Shown piece after piece: positions 1 to 8,998 of a DNA stretch of 64,000 nucleotides (position 1 is its first letter; the number at the start of each line of letters is the position of its first letter). The notes under the pieces were generated by a model that did no database searches, was not told the DNA's origin, and worked only from the letters and a program-made list of their open reading frames with translations. This stretch comes from Pseudomonas sp. G.S.17. GTDB taxonomy: Bacteria; Pseudomonadota; Gammaproteobacteria; Pseudomonadales; Pseudomonadaceae. A program made the position numbers and the translations under genes. Location of the stretch: assembly GCF_038096165.1 (NCBI RefSeq), contig NZ_CP151076.1, positions 3,593,501 through 3,657,500 on the forward strand, read 5' to 3'.

Positions 1-1
1 C

Positions 2-2230
2 CTTGGACGCTTTGCTTGAATGCAGCTCCAGGCAAAATTCGCCCAGGCCTTTCTCTGCCAACCGGCGATACACCACGTCGAGTGCTGCACGCTTTTCCGC
101 CACGAATAGCACGCGACGGCCGAGTGCCAGGTTGTGGGCGATCATGTTGGCAATGGTCTGGGATTTGCCGGTACCGGGCGGCCCGTCGAGCACGAAGCTG
201 TGTTTACCCGCAGAAGCCACCACTGCCGAGAGCTGCGACGAGTCTGCCGCTAAGGGGGTGAACAGCTGTGCCGGTGTTACGGTCGCGTCGAGCTGCTCGG
301 GGCGCGGGAAATCATCAGAGCCGGCAAAATCTTCACCGCCTGCATCGCGCTCCAGCAAGTGCCGGACCAGCGGGCTTTGCAGCAGCTGTGCTGCGTTGGC
401 ATTGAGATCTTTCCACATCAGGTACTTGGCAAACGAGAAGGTGCCGAGCACCAGTTCGGTACTGACTTCGAACCCAGGCACATCGCGGACGGCGCGGCGC
501 ACCTTATTCCAGATGCCCTCGACATCAATGCCGCTATCATCGCTCGGCAAATCGCCGTCCAGCCCCGGAATGACCAGCTCGAAATCGTGGCGCAGAAGTT
601 CCAGCAACGTCAGGTTGAAGCGCGGTTCTTCGTCCAGCAAGCTCAGGGTGACCCCCGACAAGGCGCTTTTGCGTTCGAGTTTGACGGGCAGCAGAATCAG
701 CGGCGCAGAGTAGCTTTTCGGGTCGTCGACACTTTTCTTCCACTTGAGAAAACCGATTGCCAGGAACAGCGTGTTCGCCCCGCCCTCCTCCAGATCGCTG
801 CGTGCCTTGCGGAACAGATCAATCAACGTCGCTTCGAGTTTGGTTTTTTCCAGACTGGCAAGCACTTCGCCGCGAGCCAACGCCTGACGCGCGACTTCAT
901 CGACCAGACTTTCATGATTCTGCTGTTCATAGAGTGCGGAGTCACGGCCACTGCTGTTCAGGTCCGGCACGGCCAGCACGCGGATACGCTGGCCGCTGGA
1001 CAGCAGATCTTCCAGAGCCGCCGGATCAGGGCACAACAAACGCACACCTTTGGCACTGTCCGGCAGGTGCAGCAAGCGATTGCGGGTGGTGAGGTCGAGC
1101 AGTTTGCGCTGCCAGAGCGTCAGCTTGCCTGCTGGCCCATCGCTGCTGTCGTTGATTTCCACGTCGAAGCCGGGCAGTAACGGCGCTTCTTCCAGGCCTT
1201 CAACAGCCGGTGGCGTTGCATCCGCCTCGGCTGGCGAATTCGGGCCGGGGGCCAGGGCTATCGGGCGAATCTTCTGCATCCGCGCGCGATGCACGTCGAT
1301 GGCCATGATGAACTGTTCATCGTCCAGTTGCCGCTCAGCAGCGGCGACTGCCTGACTGAAACCCGGCACCGGTGCCTGAGTCGCCAGGGTGGTTTCGAAC
1401 ACCACCATTTCCTTCAAGTCCAGGCGCTTGCGCACCGCCGACGCCTCGTCGGTCAACAACTGCGAGAACTCCTGAGGCTGCAGCCAGACACCCGCGAAAG
1501 CGTGGCCTTTGGTCATGATCAGCAAGGCATTCAACCCGGCCTGCTCCAAGGCGGCGGCAAACAGCAGCGCGGTGTCCAGACAGGTCGCCACGCCGTTTTC
1601 CAGGATCATGCCTGGCGGCCGGATTCTCTGGCCCTGCTGCTCGAAACTGGCGGGTGGCAGCGCGTAGCTCAGCTTGAAACCGCAGACTGCGGACCAGATC
1701 GCGGAAGCCAGTTCCCAGGTCCGTGTGCGTGACTTGCTTTCATAGCCGTCAATGCCGTCTTTCTTCCCGGCGCGGCGCAATACCTGCGAAGCGGCTTTGA
1801 GCACGCGGTCGACCGCAGGATCATTGGGCATGCAGAACGCAGCCAGCAACTCAGGCATGGCGCTGAGACCGCCCCACTCCGTGCGCGCCAGCAGTTCGGT
1901 CGCAACGCGTTGCTCGACGATCAGTTCGTCGCCCCGAGACAAGCGCAGCACGACTTCGGCGCCAAGGCTTTCAGTAAGGCCAGCCAGATAACCGGCGTTG
2001 AGCTTGATATCGCGCTCGTTGATGCTCAGACGATCGCCGGGATTCAAGCGATCGATGTTCCAGGTCCGGATCTCGACAAAAGCAGGGTCGGTGCCGAGGC
2101 TCAGCACCAGCTCCTCAAAAGGTTGTTCGCTCTGGTTCCAGAGGCTCAGTTCACGTACCAGGGGTACGGCATTCTGATGGGAGGCGAAGCCGATCTTGCG
2201 GGCGATCAGCGCCTCAATCTTGATGCTCAT
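2..2230 (-). CDS. DUF4011-type superfamily 1 helicase, C-terminus beyond the left edge
   Basis: The reading frame opens at ATG 2230 (MSIKIEALIARK) and is still open at the window edge, giving 743 residues of a longer protein. A Walker A motif, GPPGTGKSQT, lies near residues 683-692 and is followed by a typical helicase strand (RRVLFVAEKRAALDVV). Upstream, residues about 210-245 look like a transglutaminase-type core, with Cys217 in GVATCLDTALLF and His243 in TKGHAFAG. This layout fits large DUF4011/helicase proteins, which often end in a Vsr-like or DUF3320 domain; that end is outside the window. Relatives (the helicase-DUF4011-Vsr Hhe type) are known in anti-phage defence. Defence here is inference only. 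The long plus-strand ORFs over this stretch are antisense shadows. Confidence 0.8.
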   Translation of the reverse strand, partial: MSIKIEALIARKIGFASHQNAVPLVRELSLWNQSEQPFEELVLSLGTDPAFVEIRTWNIDRLNPGDRLSINERDIKLNAGYLAGLTESLGAEVVLRLSRGDELIVEQRVATELLARTEWGGLSAMPELLAAFCMPNDPAVDRVLKAASQVLRRAGKKDGIDGYESKSRTRTWELASAIWSAVCGFKLSYALPPASFEQQGQRIRPPGMILENGVATCLDTALLFAAALEQAGLNALLIMTKGHAFAGVWLQPQEFSQLLTDEASAVRKRLDLKEMVVFETTLATQAPVPGFSQAVAAAERQLDDEQFIMAIDVHRARMQKIRPIALAPGPNSPAEADATPPAVEGLEEAPLLPGFDVEINDSSDGPAGKLTLWQRKLLDLTTRNRLLHLPDSAKGVRLLCPDPAALEDLLSSGQRIRVLAVPDLNSSGRDSALYEQQNHESLVDEVARQALARGEVLASLEKTKLEATLIDLFRKARSDLEEGGANTLFLAIGFLKWKKSVDDPKSYSAPLILLPVKLERKSALSGVTLSLLDEEPRFNLTLLELLRHDFELVIPGLDGDLPSDDSGIDVEGIWNKVRRAVRDVPGFEVSTELVLGTFSFAKYLMWKDLNANAAQLLQSPLVRHLLERDAGGEDFAGSDDFPRPEQLDATVTPAQLFTPLAADSSQLSAVVASAGKHSFVLDGPPGTGKSQTIANMIAHNLALGRRVLFVAEKRAALDVVYRRLAEKGLGEFCLELHSSKASK

Positions 2231-2255
2231 TCATGGGCTCCTCGAGCGGCCTGCG

Positions 2256-2281
2256 CTCGCCCCCTACCGGTAGGGGGCGAG
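2256..2281. repeat. 26-bp perfect palindrome
   Basis: The two 13-base arms, CTCGCCCCCTACC and GGTAGGGGGCGAG, are exact reverse complements with no spacer, centred between 2268 and 2269. The site lies 26 bases upstream of the helicase start. No T-run follows on either strand, so it is a poor terminator. It could be an operator or a small repeat. Confidence 0.6.
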
Positions 2282-2392
2282 AAAAAGACGCCTATAGTCC
2301 ATGACTGTCTGATGATTTGAAATGATTTATCCCGCAGGCCAGATGAAATCCGCCCAACGTCAGCTCAGCCTCGTCACGCTCTAACCCAATTC

Positions 2393-3691
2393 CTAGCCCA
2401 ATTCGCGCTTGAGCTGCTCGCGATCCAGCACGCCATCCCAGCGAGCGATAAAAATAGTGGCAACGCCGTTGCCTATGACGTTGATCAGCGCGCCGCCTTC
2501 GGAAATGAAGCGGTAAACGCCAAGCACCAGCACCAGCCCTGCTGCCGGAATGATGTCCATCGAGCCCAAGGTCGCCGCCAGGGTTATGAACGCCCCGCCG
2601 GTCACGCTGGCGGCACCTTTGGACGTCAGCAGCAGGATGAACAGCAAGGTGATTTGATGGTAAAGGGAAACATCAATGTCCAACGCCTGAGCGATGAATA
2701 TCGCGAGCACGGTCATGTTGATGCAGCTGCCGTCCAGATTGAAGCAATACCCGGACGGGACTACCAGTCCGACTGTCGATTTGTCACAGCCCAGTTTCTC
2801 GAGTTTGCCCATCAGCCTGGGCAGCGCTGATTCAGATGACGAAGTACCCAGTACCAGAACCAGTTCTTCGTGAATGTATTTAAGAAACTTCCACAAACTG
2901 AAGCCGGCCAGTTTCGCCACCAGATTCAAGACAACGAAGACAAACACAGCGGCAGTCACGTAATAACAGATCAACAAGTTGCCATAAGCGGCCAGCGACC
3001 CAACGCCGTACTTGCCCACGGTAAATGCCATCCCGCCGAATGCCCCCAGCGGCGCCACATACATGACGATCTTGAGCATTCGAAAAAACGCACCGGCAAC
3101 CAGATCAATAATGTTCAACAAAGGCCTGCCTAAATCGCCCATCAACTGCAACGCGAAAGCAAACAGGATCGAGATAAACAGTACCTGGAGGATGTCACCC
3201 TCGGCGAAGGCACCGAACACGGTCGTCGGAACGATATGCATCAGGAAGCCCACAACACTTTGATCATGAGCGGCCTTGGCGTAACCGGCGATGGCCGTTG
3301 CATCCAGCGTTGCCGGGTCGATATGCATCCCGGCGCCCGGCTTGAGCAGGTTCACACCGATCAAACCGATAATCAATGCAAGGGTCGTCAGAACTTCAAA
3401 GTAAATGATCGCCTTTAAACCAACGCGGCCGATGCGTTTCAGATTCTGCATACTGGCAATACCACTTACCACGGTGCAGAAGATAATGGGCGCAATCAGC
3501 ATCTTGATCAGTTTGATGAAGGTATCGCCCAGCGGTTTCATTTGTTCGCCAACAGACGGCGCGTAATGCCCCAGTACAATTCCCAGGGCAATGGCTGCGA
3601 GCACCTGAATATATAAGTGTTGGTAAATCGGCTTGCGGGCGATAGGTGAAGTACGGGTATCGGTAATTGAAGAGCTGATTATTTTTGTCAT
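2393..3691 (-). CDS. dctA: DctA, C4-dicarboxylate/proton (sodium) symporter
   Basis: The product is 432 residues, the usual length of DctA, and belongs to the DAACS family that imports succinate, fumarate, malate and related acids across the inner membrane. Visible signatures are the serine-rich re-entrant loop (VLGTSSSESALPRLM), the conserved FNLDGSCINMT segment and the TSKGAASVTGGAF loop. The frame is open to 3772, but ATG 3691 (MTKIISSS) fits the family start and has GAGGC a few bases upstream. It is the last gene of a five-gene minus-strand operon, 46 bases after the hydroxyacid dehydrogenase. The transported acid may therefore be the branched dicarboxylate handled by the upstream enzymes rather than succinate itself. 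Confidence 0.9.
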   Translation of the reverse strand: MTKIISSSITDTRTSPIARKPIYQHLYIQVLAAIALGIVLGHYAPSVGEQMKPLGDTFIKLIKMLIAPIIFCTVVSGIASMQNLKRIGRVGLKAIIYFEVLTTLALIIGLIGVNLLKPGAGMHIDPATLDATAIAGYAKAAHDQSVVGFLMHIVPTTVFGAFAEGDILQVLFISILFAFALQLMGDLGRPLLNIIDLVAGAFFRMLKIVMYVAPLGAFGGMAFTVGKYGVGSLAAYGNLLICYYVTAAVFVFVVLNLVAKLAGFSLWKFLKYIHEELVLVLGTSSSESALPRLMGKLEKLGCDKSTVGLVVPSGYCFNLDGSCINMTVLAIFIAQALDIDVSLYHQITLLFILLLTSKGAASVTGGAFITLAATLGSMDIIPAAGLVLVLGVYRFISEGGALINVIGNGVATIFIARWDGVLDREQLKRELG

Positions 3692-3737
3692 GGCTCTGCC
3701 TCGATGAACATAGTATTGGAATGGCTGAACGGATAGA

Positions 3738-4685
3738 TCAGGACACCACGTTGACTGGTTTGCCCTCTGCATAAGCCGCGATATTTTTCAGGAGAACGGT
3801 CTTGAGCCGTTCGACGCTGCTCTGACTGGCCCAGCCTACGTGCGGGGTAATCAACAGATCGGGATGATTGCAACGCAAGAGCGGGTGGTTGGCTGGCGGC
3901 GGCTCAACCTCAAGCACATCCAGCGCAGCGCCGCCCAGCTTCCCGCTCTGAAGGCCGGCCAACACAGCGCTCTCCTCAACCAACGGACCACGGGCGGTGT
4001 TGATCAGGATTGCGCCGGTCTTCATGCGCGCGATTTCCGGCGCCCCGATCAAGTGATGTGTCTGAGGCGTCAACGGGCAATGCAGCGTCAATATGTCGGC
4101 CTGCTCCAGCACGTCTGTAAATGCCTGGTAACCGGCGCGGACCGTCGCCGCGCCACGGTGCTCGGCGAACAGTACTTTCAGGTTCAGCGCCTTGGCCAGA
4201 CGCGCGACACGACTGCCAATATCGCCGCGCCCGACGATCCCCAGCGTTGCACCTTCCACGTCAAGCACCGGCTGGTCATGGACGCAGAAATGCGCCGATC
4301 CAGGCCATTGCTCGACAGCGGCCTGTCGATAGGCCAGCAGATGTCTGCGCAGGACGAATATGGAGCCGATGACCGATTCCGCCACACTGACAGCGGAATA
4401 CGCAGGCACATTGCTGACCGTGACCGCCGCGTCACGGCAAGCCGCGAGATCGATACAGTCATATCCAGTGGCTGCCACGCAGATAAGCTTCAGCTGTGGC
4501 AGTTGCTCTAGTGCCGTCCTGGTGATCCTGACCTTGTTGGTAATGGCGACCTCAGCCCCAGAGAGCGCTGTGACCACATCGTCTGGCGAGGTCGCGTCAT
4601 GCTCGGTCCAGCTCGATGCGGCTGGCGGGCGTGGTAGAGCGCAAGGCAGACTCGCGCTGTCAAGAAAGACTATGTTCATGTGCAC
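3738..4685 (-). CDS. D-2-hydroxyacid dehydrogenase (NAD-binding)
   Basis: The 315-residue protein has the full architecture of D-isomer-specific 2-hydroxyacid dehydrogenases. The Rossmann motif GIVGRGDIG is near residues 149-157, and the catalytic triad is Arg232 (NTARG), Glu261 (LEVEPPP) and His282 (TPHVGW). The family reversibly reduces 2-oxoacids such as hydroxypyruvate or glyoxylate; the substrate cannot be read from the sequence. A second in-frame ATG lies two codons in (4679). It lies 22 bases after the VOC gene and 46 bases before dctA, inside the CoA-transferase operon, so it may process the oxoacid released by the lyase. Confidence 0.88.
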   Translation of the reverse strand: MHMNIVFLDSASLPCALPRPPAASSWTEHDATSPDDVVTALSGAEVAITNKVRITRTALEQLPQLKLICVAATGYDCIDLAACRDAAVTVSNVPAYSAVSVAESVIGSIFVLRRHLLAYRQAAVEQWPGSAHFCVHDQPVLDVEGATLGIVGRGDIGSRVARLAKALNLKVLFAEHRGAATVRAGYQAFTDVLEQADILTLHCPLTPQTHHLIGAPEIARMKTGAILINTARGPLVEESAVLAGLQSGKLGGAALDVLEVEPPPANHPLLRCNHPDLLITPHVGWASQSSVERLKTVLLKNIAAYAEGKPVNVVS

Positions 4686-4707
4686 ACTCTTGTTGTCAGG
4701 ATGAAGG

Positions 4708-5085
4708 TCATGCCTTTTCGGCGATCTCGATCAGATTCAAATCAGGGTCACGGACGTACACCGACCGAATGGGCCCCGTCGCTCCGGTGCGTTGCACCGG
4801 CCCTTCCAGAATTGGCCAGCCCTGCGCGTTCAAGTGTTCGATCACGCGCTGCAGCCCGTGACTGGCGATCAGGCAGATATCCAGCGAGCCGGGCACCGGC
4901 AAGTGGGCCTTGGGTTCGATTTCATGGCCACGGACATGCACATTGATTTTTTGCTCGCCAAAATGAAACGCCAGCCGGCCATTGCCGAAAGTCTCCATAC
5001 GCAGGGCCAGCACGCGGGTATAGAAGTCCTTGCAGGCATCGACATCGCAGGTCGTCAGTACCAGGTGGTCGAGATGGGCAATCAT
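4708..5085 (-). CDS. VOC-family (glyoxalase/dioxygenase fold) protein
   Basis: This 125-residue single-domain protein shows the vicinal-oxygen-chelate pattern: HLDHLVLTTCDVDACKDFY at the start and VYVRDPDLNLIEI at the end, which carries the usual C-terminal metal-ligand Glu. It resembles the small GLOD5-like glyoxalase-domain proteins. Its ATG overlaps the stop of the upstream lyase gene by four bases (ATGA), so the two are translationally coupled. The reaction is unknown; isomerase, epimerase or lyase chemistry on the pathway intermediate is possible. Confidence 0.8.
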   Translation of the reverse strand: MIAHLDHLVLTTCDVDACKDFYTRVLALRMETFGNGRLAFHFGEQKINVHVRGHEIEPKAHLPVPGSLDICLIASHGLQRVIEHLNAQGWPILEGPVQRTGATGPIRSVYVRDPDLNLIEIAEKA

Positions 5086-6047
5086 GAAATGCGCTCCGCT
5101 GAGTTCGAAGGCAGCTGTTTGCTGAGCGTATGGACGTGCTCCGGGATCGGATGGAGGTCCAGCCGACGACCTGCCTTGAGAATCTGACTTGGAGTTTCAT
5201 GGCCGATCAGACCTGGCAGCAGCGCGGAAGCCGCCAACACCCGGTCCAGATCAAGACCCGTGTCATAACCCATCAGCTGGAGCATATGCACCAGGTCTTC
5301 TGTGCAGACGTTGCCGCTTGCGCCGGGTGCGTAAGGGCAACCGCCAAGACCGCCCAGCGATGAGTCAAAACGATCAATCCCGGCTTCCAGCGCACCCAGT
5401 GCGTTGGCCAGCGCCATGCCCCTGGTATTGTGGAAGTGCAAGGTCAATTGCAATTCAGGAAAGCGTTCGATAACCGCTCGGGAAAGTTCGCGGACCTGCG
5501 ATGGAAAAGCCATCCCGGTGGTGTCGCACAATGTGACGCCGCGCACGCCCAGATTCGCGAAGCGATCAACCCAGCGCAGCACCTCGTCAGCGGCGACTTC
5601 ACCCTGCATCGGGCAACCGAACACGGTGGAGAGCGAAACGTTGATGGCCACAGGACCTTGCCCGATCACGCCGATCACTTCGCTCAGCTGAGAAAAAGAC
5701 TGTTCCCGGGTCATGCGCAGGTTGGAACGGTTATGCGGCTCGCTGACCGACATCACCAGGTTGGCTTCATCGATACCGCATCCAAGCGCGCGCTCGGCAC
5801 CGCGAACGTTTGGAACCAGCACGGTGTATTCGACCCCGGGTTTACGGCTGATCCCGTGCATCACCGCTTCAGCATCACGCAACGACGGAATCGCCTTGGG
5901 CGAGGTAAAAGACGTGACCTCGATTTTCGCGTAACCGCATTCACTCAACTGGTTGATCAGGGTGATTTTGTCGGCGGTCTCAATAAATACCGCTTCGTTT
6001 TGAAAGCCGTCGCGGGTCGCGACTTCCTGCATGAAAAGCCGTTTCAT
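5082..6047 (-). CDS. HMG-CoA-lyase-like (DRE-TIM family) enzyme
   Basis: The 321-residue TIM-barrel enzyme is related to 3-hydroxy-3-methylglutaryl-CoA lyase. It keeps the catalytic Arg12-Asp13 (ATRDGFQNE), the metal-binding HxH (LTLHFHNTRG) and the cysteine loop GGCPYAPGASGN. ATG 6047 is preferred to the TTG at 6068 because GAGGGTAA lies nine bases before it. Family members split HMG-CoA or related 3-hydroxyacyl-CoAs such as citramalyl-type substrates. With the CoA-transferase immediately upstream, it most likely cleaves a CoA-activated branched hydroxy-dicarboxylate. It is a distinct paralogue of the lyase at 29090-30016. Confidence 0.85.
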   Translation of the reverse strand: MKRLFMQEVATRDGFQNEAVFIETADKITLINQLSECGYAKIEVTSFTSPKAIPSLRDAEAVMHGISRKPGVEYTVLVPNVRGAERALGCGIDEANLVMSVSEPHNRSNLRMTREQSFSQLSEVIGVIGQGPVAINVSLSTVFGCPMQGEVAADEVLRWVDRFANLGVRGVTLCDTTGMAFPSQVRELSRAVIERFPELQLTLHFHNTRGMALANALGALEAGIDRFDSSLGGLGGCPYAPGASGNVCTEDLVHMLQLMGYDTGLDLDRVLAASALLPGLIGHETPSQILKAGRRLDLHPIPEHVHTLSKQLPSNSAERIS

Positions 6048-6064
6048 GACGTTACCCTCAGGGT

Positions 6065-7255
6065 TCAAATGATGCCGCGGCTGCGCCAGTCGGCACGGGT
6101 GTCGGCGTCGACGCCGTGAGCTTCAAGCACCGAATCGGTGTGCTGTCCCAGGCTGGGCGCCGGGGTGCGCACCTGTCCGGGCGTGATCTGCAATTTCGGC
6201 ACGATGCCGGGCAGCGTCACCGGGGTGCCATCGTCGAGCGTGCTTTGCAGCAACATGTCGCGTGCCAGGTAGTGGGGGTCGCTGGCTATATCCGCTGCGT
6301 CGTAGATCTTGCCCGCAGGAATTCGCGCTTCGTTAAGTGCCAGCAGCACTTCGTCGAGGGAGCGCTCAGCGGTCCAGGCCGATATCGCTGCGTCGATCCG
6401 CGCGACATGTTTGACGCGACCGTCGTTCTGCTCCAGCGCAGGATCAGCCGCCAGATCCGGGCGCTCAATCTTCTCCATCAAGCGGCGGTAGATGCTGTCA
6501 CCGTTGCCGGCAATCAGCGCGAACTTCCCGTCATTGCAGCGATAGGCGTTGGTGGGAGCGATGCCCGGCAGGCTGCTGCCGGCGGGCTGGCGAATGCTCT
6601 GGAATACCGAATATTCCGGCATCAGGCTTTCCATCATGTTGAACACAGATTCGTATAGAGCGACGTCAACCTGCTGGCCGTTGCCGTGGTTTTGTTCACG
6701 ATGACGCAACGCCAGGAGCACGCCGATGACGCCGTGCAGCGCTGCGAGAGAATCGCCGATGGAAACGCCGACCCTCACGGGGGTACGACCGGGCTCGCCG
6801 GAAAGGTGCCGCAAGCCACCCATTGCCTCACCGATGACGCCAAATCCCGGTCGGTCGCGGTATGGTCCTGTCTGGCCGTAGCCGGACACCCGCAGCATGA
6901 TGAGCTTCGGGTTGAGTTCGTGCAGGGTTTCCCAACCCAGCCCCCAACCTTCCAGCGTCCCGGGCCGGAAGTTCTCGATCAGCACATCGGCGTCCTTGAC
7001 GAGCCGCCGTACCATCTCTTGCGCTTCCACCTGGCGCAGATCCAGCGTGACCGACTGTTTGTTACGCGACTGCGCCGCCCACCACACTGAAGTGTCGTTA
7101 TGAATGAGGCGCCACTTGCGCAATGGATCACCGGTCAGCGGCGGCTCGATCTTGATCACCTCGGCGCCGAACTCGGCGAGGATTTTCGCGGCGAAGGGGC
7201 CGGCAATCAGTTGCCCCATCTCGACTACTTTGATGCCATCCAGGGGTAGGCTCAT
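6065..7255 (-). CDS. Family III (CaiB/BaiF) CoA-transferase
   Basis: The 396-residue product belongs to the formyl-CoA transferase/CaiB family, which moves CoA between carboxylic acids through an aspartyl-anhydride intermediate. The N-terminal motif GIKVVEMGQLIAGPFAAK is clear, and the catalytic Asp sits at position 168 in VGVSIGDSLAALHG. ATG 7255 is chosen because upstream codons lack family similarity. An AACAACAA motif lies just upstream, a candidate Hfq/Crc site. As first gene of the operon it would activate the imported acid using succinyl-CoA or acetyl-CoA. Itaconate, citramalate or 3-hydroxy-3-methylglutarate are plausible substrates, but this is inference. Confidence 0.87.
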   Translation of the reverse strand: MSLPLDGIKVVEMGQLIAGPFAAKILAEFGAEVIKIEPPLTGDPLRKWRLIHNDTSVWWAAQSRNKQSVTLDLRQVEAQEMVRRLVKDADVLIENFRPGTLEGWGLGWETLHELNPKLIMLRVSGYGQTGPYRDRPGFGVIGEAMGGLRHLSGEPGRTPVRVGVSIGDSLAALHGVIGVLLALRHREQNHGNGQQVDVALYESVFNMMESLMPEYSVFQSIRQPAGSSLPGIAPTNAYRCNDGKFALIAGNGDSIYRRLMEKIERPDLAADPALEQNDGRVKHVARIDAAISAWTAERSLDEVLLALNEARIPAGKIYDAADIASDPHYLARDMLLQSTLDDGTPVTLPGIVPKLQITPGQVRTPAPSLGQHTDSVLEAHGVDADTRADWRSRGII

Positions 7256-7265
7256 GACGTTTCCG

Positions 7266-7273
7266 TTGTTGTT
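7266..7273 (-). promoter_or_regulatory. Candidate Hfq/Crc (CA) motif before the CoA-transferase
   Basis: On the minus strand the mRNA reads AACAACAA ten bases before ATG 7255, a perfect AAnAAnAA catabolite-activity motif. In Pseudomonas such sites near start codons let Hfq/Crc block translation during growth on preferred carbon sources. Assignment rests on motif and position only. Confidence 0.5.
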
Positions 7274-7368
7274 GGAAGTTGTGCCTGGATAGTCCCCCCA
7301 AAAACAGCTGATGAAAATTTCGCAATTCGCCACTACTCTTTCCATTCTGGAAACACGGCGGAGCCTTG

Positions 7369-8286
7369 ATGATCAATCCCCTGCACATTGACCTGCTGTC
7401 CCTCAGGCTGCTGGTGGTCGCGGCAGATACCGGCAACCTGACCAAGGCCGCTGATCAAACCAACATGAGTGTTTCAGCGGCCAGCAAGCGATTGGCAGAA
7501 CTGGAGCGCACGACGCAATGTGCGTTATTTGTCCGCCTGCCGCGCGGTCTGGCGCTGACGGCGGCTGGCCAGGGTATCGCCGAACATGCCCGGTTCATCC
7601 TGGAAGGCGTGCAGCGTATGGCCTGTGACGCCAGCGACTACGCGGTCGGGGTTCGCGGGCACGTGCGCCTGTTTGCCAACACCTCGGCGGTCATCCAGTT
7701 TTTACCCAACGACCTGGCCACCTTCCTGGCATCCAATCCCAATGTGCGGATTGGATTGGAGGAGGCCTTGAGCGATGCGATCATCCAGGCGGTCGCCGAA
7801 GGCAGCGCCGATATCGGTATCTTCGCCGACAACGCGCCTGCCGATGCGCTGCACAAACGGCCCTACCGTACAGACCAACTAGTCGCGCTGGTGCCCACTG
7901 ATCATCCATTGGCGGCGCGGGAGAGCGTTGCGTTTGTGGACACGCTGGAATACGACTATGTGGCGCTCAATCAGGGCAGTTCATTGCTCAGGCGAATCAG
8001 CGACGCGGCGGTCAACGCTGGAAAAATGCTCAAGGTGCGCATTCAAGTGAGCAGTTTCGACGGCATCTGCCGAATGATCGAGGCAGGCCTGGGCATCGGA
8101 ATTCTGCCGTTGGCATCGGTCCGGCCAGGCCTTCTTGGGCGCAAGCTGTGCGCCATCCCCCTGACTGATGAATGGGCGATCAGGACGCTGTTCGTGGGTG
8201 TGAGCAAAGACACGAAGCTTCCGCCGGAAGCTGCGAATCTGTTCGAATACCTGAGCCAGGTCGAACCGCTTTCTAACGGCGAATAG
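7369..8286 (+). CDS. LysR-family transcriptional regulator
   Basis: The 305-residue protein has an N-terminal winged helix (LRLLVVAADTGNLTKAAD, then SAASKRLAELE) and a periplasmic-binding-fold effector domain from about residue 90. ATG 7369 is preferred over the adjacent TTG 7366 because GGAG lies seven bases upstream. It is transcribed divergently from the CoA-transferase operon across about 110 bases, the standard arrangement for a LysR regulator of its neighbour. The likely effector is an intermediate of that pathway. Its 3' end overlaps the convergent GntR gene by 14 bases. Confidence 0.85.
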   Translation: MINPLHIDLLSLRLLVVAADTGNLTKAADQTNMSVSAASKRLAELERTTQCALFVRLPRGLALTAAGQGIAEHARFILEGVQRMACDASDYAVGVRGHVRLFANTSAVIQFLPNDLATFLASNPNVRIGLEEALSDAIIQAVAEGSADIGIFADNAPADALHKRPYRTDQLVALVPTDHPLAARESVAFVDTLEYDYVALNQGSSLLRRISDAAVNAGKMLKVRIQVSSFDGICRMIEAGLGIGILPLASVRPGLLGRKLCAIPLTDEWAIRTLFVGVSKDTKLPPEAANLFEYLSQVEPLSNGE

Positions 8287-8998
8287 AGTCCGGATGCTCG
8301 GAATCGTCGCGCACCATCAGCATGATCGCGTCGCGTTTTTCCAGGAGATGGTGACGCAGAATGCTGCTCAAGCGCTTGCCGTCCCGCGCCTGCAAGGCCT
8401 CGATCATTTCTTCGTGATCGTGCAATGCCCTTTCCCACTTCGGCGCCTGTTGATTGGACAGGAAACGCAACGCATGAATACGCCGGTTCAGTGACAGATA
8501 CACCTGGCGCAACGCCGAGTTGCGTGCCGCAAGGTTGATCAGGTCGTGAATCGCCCGGTTGCGCTGGTAGTAACCCGGCAGGTCGTTCTGATTCTTGCTG
8601 ACCACCATGGCGTAGTGCAGCGCTTTGATCTCATCAAGCTCTTCAACTGTGATGCGTTCACAGGCCAGCTCGCCAGCGAAGGCTTCGATGCCGCTCATCA
8701 GTTCGAAGGTTTCGCGAATTTCCAGTTCCGACATGCGCGCAACACTGGCACCGCGATTCGGATTGATCTCGATAAGGCCTTCCACCGCGAGCACCTTGAG
8801 TGCCTCACGTAACGGTGTCCGGGAAATGCCCAAGGTTTCGCACAGTTCGCGCTCGTTGAGTTTCCTTCCGGGTGCCAGCACGCCCTCAGTGATAAAGCTG
8901 CGCAGGTGCTCCACGACCGTGTCGTGCAAGCGTTGGCGTTCGACCTTGACCATCGGCCGGGGACTGCCAAGCTCGACCAGACCCTCAATATTTTGCAT
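8273..8998 (-). CDS. GntR-family regulator with FCD effector domain
   Basis: The 241-residue protein has a GntR winged helix near residues 20-85 (GRKLNERELCETLGISRTPLREALKVL, then a GASVAR wing) and an all-helical FCD ligand domain with spaced His residues (HDLINLAARN, LHDHEEMIEAL). FCD regulators usually sense organic acids. Its start codon lies inside the palindrome ATTTTGCATGCAAAAT, and near-identical palindromes precede the divergent aminotransferase gene and the malic enzyme gene. It is therefore the obvious candidate regulator, probably an autoregulated repressor, of the genes from 9152 to 14329. Confidence 0.87.
   Translation of the reverse strand: MQNIEGLVELGSPRPMVKVERQRLHDTVVEHLRSFITEGVLAPGRKLNERELCETLGISRTPLREALKVLAVEGLIEINPNRGASVARMSELEIRETFELMSGIEAFAGELACERITVEELDEIKALHYAMVVSKNQNDLPGYYQRNRAIHDLINLAARNSALRQVYLSLNRRIHALRFLSNQQAPKWERALHDHEEMIEALQARDGKRLSSILRHHLLEKRDAIMLMVRDDSEHPDSIRR

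Noticed and set aside
3..713. Long plus-strand ORF of 236 codons at the left edge
   Set aside because: It is antisense to the DUF4011 helicase, which has clear motifs on the minus strand; the Ser/Arg-rich product is a typical shadow.
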